Below, piece by piece: positions 61,076-64,000 of a stretch of DNA of 64,000 bases (the stretch's first letter is position 1; the number at the start of each line of letters is the position of its first letter). Location of the stretch: the NCBI RefSeq assembly GCF_027853245.1, contig NZ_JAPTZM010000003.1; one strand, written 5' to 3'. The notes beneath the pieces were generated by a model. It was not told the DNA's origin. It saw only the letters and a list, made by a program, of their open reading frames with translations, and made no database searches. The position numbers were made by a program, and so were the translations under genes. The DNA is from Atlantibacter subterraneus (GTDB lineage: Bacteria > Pseudomonadota > Gammaproteobacteria > Enterobacterales > Enterobacteriaceae).

Positions 61076-62179
61076 ATGAGTGATAGCCAGACCCTGGTCG
61101 TAAAACTGGGGACCAGCGTCTTAACAGGTGGCTCGCGTCGCCTGAATCGCGCCCATATTGTAGAACTGGTGCGCCAGTGCGCGCAGCAGCATGCCGCAGG
61201 GCATCGTATTGTTATTGTCACTTCCGGGGCTATCGCCGCCGGGCGTGAACACCTGGGTTATCCGGAATTGCCTGCAACTATCGCCTCGAAACAGTTGCTT
61301 GCTGCCGTGGGGCAAAGCCGCCTGATCCAGCTCTGGGAGCAGCTTTTTTCCATCTATGGGATCCACGTTGGGCAGATGTTGCTGACTCGCGCCGATATGG
61401 AAGATCGCGAGCGCTTTCTCAACGCGCGCGATACCCTTCGCGCGCTGTTGGATAACAATATTGTCCCGGTTATCAACGAAAACGACGCCGTTGCCACGGC
61501 GGAAATCAAGGTTGGCGATAACGACAACCTGTCTGCGCTGGCCGCCATTCTGGCCGGGGCCGATAAATTGCTGCTGCTAACCGATCAGCAAGGACTGTTC
61601 ACCGCCGATCCGCGCAGCAATCCGCAGGCGGAGCTGATCGCCGATGTCCACGGTATTGACGACGCATTGCGCGCCATTGCCGGCGACAGCGTATCCGGGC
61701 TGGGCACCGGCGGGATGGGCACTAAACTGCAAGCCGCCGACGTCGCCGGACGCGCCGGGATCGAAACCGTGATTGCCGCAGGCAGCAAGCCGGGCGTGAT
61801 TGGCGATGTCATCGAAGGGCTGCCGGTGGGCACCCGTTTCCATCCGCAGCAGTCGCCGCTGGAAAACCGTAAGCGCTGGATTTTCGGCGCGCCGCCAGCA
61901 GGCGAAATCAGCGTCGATGAAGGCGCGCAGACCGCCATTCTGGCGCGCGGCAGTTCTCTGCTGCCGAAAGGCATCAAAACCGTGACCGGCAATTTCTCGC
62001 GTGGCGAAGTAATCCGCATCCGCAACCAGGAAGGGCGCGACATCGCCCACGGCGTCAGCCGCTACAACAGCGACGCGCTGCGCCGTATCGCCGGGCATCA
62101 CTCCCAACAAATCGACGCCATTCTCGGTTATGAATATGGCCCGGTCGCCGTTCATCGCGACGACCTGATCCTCATCTAA
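61076..62179 (+). CDS. proB: Glutamate 5-kinase
   Basis: First step of proline synthesis: phosphorylation of glutamate, feedback-inhibited by proline. It is 367 residues from the ATG at 61076 (E. coli 367). VVKLGTSVLTGG, IVTSGAIAAGREHLGY, PVINENDAVATAEIKVGDND and GLGTGGMGTKLQAA form the amino-acid-kinase domain; a C-terminal PUA domain (about 275-355) follows. Upstream in-frame codons to 61055 lack support. proA follows after 10 bases, one operon. Confidence 0.97.
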   Translation: MSDSQTLVVKLGTSVLTGGSRRLNRAHIVELVRQCAQQHAAGHRIVIVTSGAIAAGREHLGYPELPATIASKQLLAAVGQSRLIQLWEQLFSIYGIHVGQMLLTRADMEDRERFLNARDTLRALLDNNIVPVINENDAVATAEIKVGDNDNLSALAAILAGADKLLLLTDQQGLFTADPRSNPQAELIADVHGIDDALRAIAGDSVSGLGTGGMGTKLQAADVAGRAGIETVIAAGSKPGVIGDVIEGLPVGTRFHPQQSPLENRKRWIFGAPPAGEISVDEGAQTAILARGSSLLPKGIKTVTGNFSRGEVIRIRNQEGRDIAHGVSRYNSDALRRIAGHHSQQIDAILGYEYGPVAVHRDDLILI

Positions 62180-62189
62180 GGAGCCTGCA

Positions 62190-63443
62190 ATGCTTGAACA
62201 AATGGGTAAAGCGGCGAAAGCGGCTTCTTATCAGCTGGCGCTGTTATCAAGCCGCGAGAAAAACCGCGTGCTGGAGAAAATCGCCGACTATCTCGAAGCC
62301 CAGTCCGACGCGATCCTGAGCGCCAACCAGCAGGATCTGGCCGAAGCTAAAGCCAACGGCCTGAGCGATGCAATGCAGGACCGGCTGGCCCTGACGCCGC
62401 AGCGTCTGCACGCCATCGCGAACGATGTGCGTCAGGTGTGCAACCTGGCTGACCCGGTCGGGCAGGTGATCGACGGCGGTGTGCTCGACAGCGGCCTGCG
62501 TCTGGAGCGCCGCCGGGTGCCGCTCGGCGTGATCGGGGTGATTTATGAAGCGCGCCCCAACGTCACGGTCGATGTGGCATCGCTGTGCCTGAAAACCGGC
62601 AACGCGGCGATTTTGCGCGGCGGTAAAGAGACCTGGCGCACCAATGCCGCTACGGTAAACGTCATCCAGCGGGCGCTGGAAGAGTGCGGCTTACCGGCGG
62701 GCGCGGTTCAGGCAATTGAAAGCCCGGATCGCGCGCTGGTGTCAGAAATGCTGCGCATGGATAAATACATCGACATGCTGATCCCGCGCGGCGGCGCAGG
62801 CCTGCACAAGCTGTGCCGCGAGCAGTCCACCATTCCGGTGATCACCGGCGGGATTGGCGTTTGCCATATTTTTGTCGATGAGAGCGCGGAAATTGACGCG
62901 GCGCTGAACGTCATCGTTAATGCCAAAACCCAGCGCCCAAGCACCTGCAACACGGTGGAAACGCTGCTGGTTCATCAGGGGATCGCCGAGCGTTTCCTGC
63001 CTGCATTGAGCGAGAAAATGGCCGCCAGCGGCGTGACGCTGCATGCGGACAGCAACGCGTTCGGGCAGTTGAAAAACGGCCCGGCGCAGCTGGTGGCGGT
63101 GAAGCCAGAAGAGTATGACGATGAGTTTTTGTCGCTGGACATCAACGTCAAGCTGGTAGCGGACATCGACGGCGCAATCGCCCATATTCGCGAGCACGGC
63201 ACCCAGCATTCTGACGCGATCCTGACGCGTACCCTGCGCAACGCTGACCGTTTCGTCAACGAGGTGGATTCATCAGCGGTATACGTTAACGCCTCAACGC
63301 GCTTCACCGACGGCGGGCAGTTTGGCCTCGGCGCAGAAGTGGCGGTCAGTACTCAGAAGCTGCACGCGCGCGGGCCGATGGGCCTGGAAGCGCTGACCAC
63401 CTATAAGTGGATCGGCTACGGCGACGACACCGTTCGCGCCTGA
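62190..63443 (+). CDS. proA: Gamma-glutamyl phosphate reductase
   Basis: Second step of proline synthesis: NADPH-dependent reduction of gamma-glutamyl phosphate to the semialdehyde. 417 residues as in E. coli. The aldehyde-dehydrogenase fold shows VIYEARPNVTVDVASLCLKT, the catalytic Cys in RPSTCNTVETLL, and FGLGAEVAVSTQKLHARGP. AAGGAG precedes the ATG. A terminator follows directly. Confidence 0.97.
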   Translation: MLEQMGKAAKAASYQLALLSSREKNRVLEKIADYLEAQSDAILSANQQDLAEAKANGLSDAMQDRLALTPQRLHAIANDVRQVCNLADPVGQVIDGGVLDSGLRLERRRVPLGVIGVIYEARPNVTVDVASLCLKTGNAAILRGGKETWRTNAATVNVIQRALEECGLPAGAVQAIESPDRALVSEMLRMDKYIDMLIPRGGAGLHKLCREQSTIPVITGGIGVCHIFVDESAEIDAALNVIVNAKTQRPSTCNTVETLLVHQGIAERFLPALSEKMAASGVTLHADSNAFGQLKNGPAQLVAVKPEEYDDEFLSLDINVKLVADIDGAIAHIREHGTQHSDAILTRTLRNADRFVNEVDSSAVYVNASTRFTDGGQFGLGAEVAVSTQKLHARGPMGLEALTTYKWIGYGDDTVRA

Positions 63444-63447
63444 TCAG

Positions 63448-63479
63448 AAAGGGCGATGCTCAGGCATCGCCCTTTTTTT
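63448..63479. terminator. Rho-independent terminator (proA, also end of araC-type gene)
   Basis: Stem GGGCGATGC (63451-63459) with GCATCGCCC (63464-63472), TCAG loop, then T7; AAA on the left. It overlaps the last codons of the converging araC-type gene. Confidence 0.88.
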
Positions 63480-64000
63480 GCTGCGCCCCTTCCAGCTGTT
63501 CCTGCTTGCGAAACGCGCTGGGCGACAGGCCAACCGCGCGATGAAAATCCCGCGAGAAGTGCAGCGGATCGTTATATCCCACCTGAACCGCAATCCGGCT
63601 GATGCTTTCCTGGGTTTCCACCAATAATCGTCGCGCCTGAGACAGCCGATAATTTTTAAGCCATTTCAATGGGCTCTGGTTAAACGTGGTCTGGAACAAG
63701 CGGAACAGCTGCGACTTGCTCACCTGGCAGTAGTGCATAAATTTCTCGATATCCCAGTCATCGTTGTAATGGCTGTGGATCTGATACAGCAGCTTGCCCA
63801 GCCCGCGATGGGTAATCACCTGCGACTGCGCGGCGTCGTGGCTGCGGTTTTCCAGCAGGGTAAATATCAGCTGGCTGCACAGCATATCGCAGTGGGCATC
63901 GGTCACCAGGGTATAGCTGTTCATCTGGTCAAAAATATGGTGATAAATTTCAACGATCTTCTCCGGCTGCTCAAACTGGAAAACCGGACGTTGAGGAACG
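63460..64000 (-). CDS. AraC-family transcriptional regulator, 3' part (runs off the right edge)
   Basis: The C-terminal DNA-binding part of an AraC/XylS protein: first helix-turn-helix HYCQVSKSQLFRLFQTTF, linker helix NYRLSQARRLL, second helix-turn-helix ISRIAVQVGYNDPLHFSRDF, then GLSPSAFR. The frame is open to base 64000 on the minus strand (VPQRPVFQFEQPEKIVEIYH before the internal Met at 63924), so the Met at 63924 is unlikely to be the start; the sensing domain lies outside. The inducer is unknown. In E. coli tRNA thrW follows proA; no tRNA is seen here. Confidence 0.85.
   Translation of the reverse strand, partial: VPQRPVFQFEQPEKIVEIYHHIFDQMNSYTLVTDAHCDMLCSQLIFTLLENRSHDAAQSQVITHRGLGKLLYQIHSHYNDDWDIEKFMHYCQVSKSQLFRLFQTTFNQSPLKWLKNYRLSQARRLLVETQESISRIAVQVGYNDPLHFSRDFHRAVGLSPSAFRKQEQLEGAQQKKGDA

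Overview
The window is chromosomal DNA from a member of the Enterobacteriaceae. Its backbone follows the Escherichia coli order around aspV and proBA: yafC-yafD-yafE-mltD-gloB-yafS-rnhA-dnaQ-aspV, then yafV-fadE-gmhA-yafJ-yafK, then dinB-yafP-pepD-gpt-frsA-crl-phoE-proB-proA. It is not E. coli or Salmonella. A complete Na+-translocating NADH:quinone reductase operon (nqrABCDEF plus nqrM) lies between yafK and dinB. A class V aminotransferase lies between aspV and yafV. An AraC-type regulator follows proA where E. coli has thrW. An Enterobacter/Kosakonia/Klebsiella-like genus fits, but I cannot name the species from this sequence alone.

Layout. 1-7340: 3' end of a tRNA-Asp with its terminator, the yafC-dnaQ block and a second, complete tRNA-Asp (aspV). 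7341-40291: a genomic island of about 33 kb bounded by a 15-bp direct repeat of the 3' end of aspV. No integrase gene is visible. 40292-47888: aminotransferase, yafV, fadE, gmhA, yafJ, yafK. 47889-53942: nqr operon. 53943-64000: dinB to proA and the 3' part of an araC-family gene that runs off the right edge.

The island holds a complete type VI secretion system (T6SS). One long leftward operon, tssB-C-E-F-G-tagH-J-K-L-H(clpV)-vasI-A-M-vasL-hcp-like, has the gene order of the Vibrio cholerae vas cluster without the vasH activator gene. A divergent rightward unit carries hcp and vgrG, followed by a cell-wall-degrading effector. That effector is split into two overlapping frames, and a -1 shift at a CCCTTTT heptamer would join them. 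Its parts are an M23-like region, an EF-hand, a lysozyme-like region and a C-terminal amidase/endopeptidase-like domain. Two small exported proteins follow. Then come a YkuD-like L,D-transpeptidase-type putative effector and an overlapping exported putative immunity protein.

The right part of the island (36.4-38.6 kb) is a graveyard: a decayed ORF with a PD-(D/E)XK-like signature, a broken IS1-family element, a fragment of a second YkuD-like effector, a fragment with a Cas6-type glycine-rich loop, and a decayed DinG-like helicase. The last two may be the remains of a type IV CRISPR-Cas locus. The island ends with an intact gene for a protein built of six SANT/Myb-like repeats. Base composition drops sharply from about 32.64 kb, inside the effector gene, to about 38.9 kb, which marks the variable cargo. 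The T6SS genes should build the contractile machine; hcp, vgrG and the linked toxins would be its payload and the exported small proteins its likely self-protection.
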